6,366 bases of DNA from assembly GCA_024641805.1 (NCBI GenBank), contig JAHECJ010000135.1, forward strand, positions 1 to 6,366. Reading direction: 5' to 3'. Shown piece after piece: positions 6,197 through 6,366 of the stretch; position 1 is the stretch's first letter; each line of letters starts with the position of its first letter. Both the position numbers and the translations under genes were made by a program. This DNA comes from Desulfococcus sp. GTDB taxonomy: Bacteria > Desulfobacterota > Desulfobacteria > Desulfobacterales > Desulfosalsimonadaceae. A model generated the notes under the pieces. That model did not search any database and was not told the origin of the DNA. It was given only the letters and a program-made list of their open reading frames with translations.

Positions 6197-6366
6197 ATGC
6201 CGCATTTGATAAGGATCGTCAGGCAGGTCATTGTGATTGCACCCATCCTCTGGCTGCTTGAACTGTTCCAGAACAAACTTTATTTTATGGCCACCGGAAA
6301 ATGGGGTTGGGTCTATCCTGGAACCCCCTACCACTGGTTCAGCTTCGAAACATTGAGCAACTGGGG
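6197..6366 (+). CDS. Trp-rich, probably membrane-associated protein, 5' part only
   Basis: The frame is open from ATG 6197 to the window edge, giving 56 complete codons and two bases of the next. The first residues (MPHLIRIVRQ) are basic, and residues 11-24 (VIVIAPILWLLELF) form a hydrophobic stretch. This could be a membrane helix or an uncleaved signal anchor with the N-terminus in the cytoplasm. The part after residue 34 is aromatic and Gly/Pro-rich (W36, W38, Y40, Y45, W47, F48, F50, W56), like a loop at a membrane surface. I do not recognise the family. The strong ribosome site and the 66-bp gap after the kinase-fold gene suggest it belongs to the same rightward transcript or starts its own. 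Confidence 0.65.
   Translation, partial: MPHLIRIVRQVIVIAPILWLLELFQNKLYFMATGKWGWVYPGTPYHWFSFETLSNW

Overview
The window reads as a stretch of ordinary chromosome from a Gram-negative, moderate-GC bacterium, most likely a member of the Desulfobacterota (sulfate-reducer-like 'deltaproteobacteria'). That placement is inference from remembered family resemblance. It rests mainly on the 121-residue protein, which resembles an uncharacterised 'cytoplasmic protein' family known from that phylum, and on a palindromic dispersed-repeat type that I associate with the same group. No rRNA, tRNA, CRISPR array, transposase or phage gene is visible. All convincing genes are on the plus strand.

Layout. Positions 1-270 are a mostly AT-rich leader with a weak possible promoter and a GC-rich hairpin. 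Positions 271-2353 are a two-gene ABC-2 exporter operon: an ATPase, then a permease overlapping it by 8 bp. Positions 2354-2593 are intergenic. They begin with a roughly 121-bp full-length imperfect palindrome that looks like a MITE or REP-type repeat and abuts the permease stop codon. A second small, perfect hairpin lies just ahead of the next gene. Positions 2594-4531 encode a RecQ-family helicase of the variant subfamily in which the zinc cluster lies far C-terminal, after an inserted winged-helix-like region. Positions 4532-4733 are intergenic and contain a loose inverted repeat. Positions 4734-5099 encode the small conserved protein behind a strong ribosome binding site. Positions 5171-6130 encode an aminoglycoside-phosphotransferase/choline-kinase-fold enzyme. 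Positions 6197-6366 are the 5' end of a Trp-rich, probably membrane-associated protein that runs off the window.

How the genes work together. Only the two exporter genes are clearly one functional unit. The helicase is a self-contained DNA-repair enzyme. The small protein, the kinase-fold protein and the final membrane protein lie in the same direction with gaps of 71 and 66 bp. They could be co-transcribed, but nothing in the sequence ties them to one pathway. I did not find a convincing new multi-gene system. The items most worth a second look are the palindromic repeat, the RecQ4-like domain order of the helicase and the unexplained small conserved protein.
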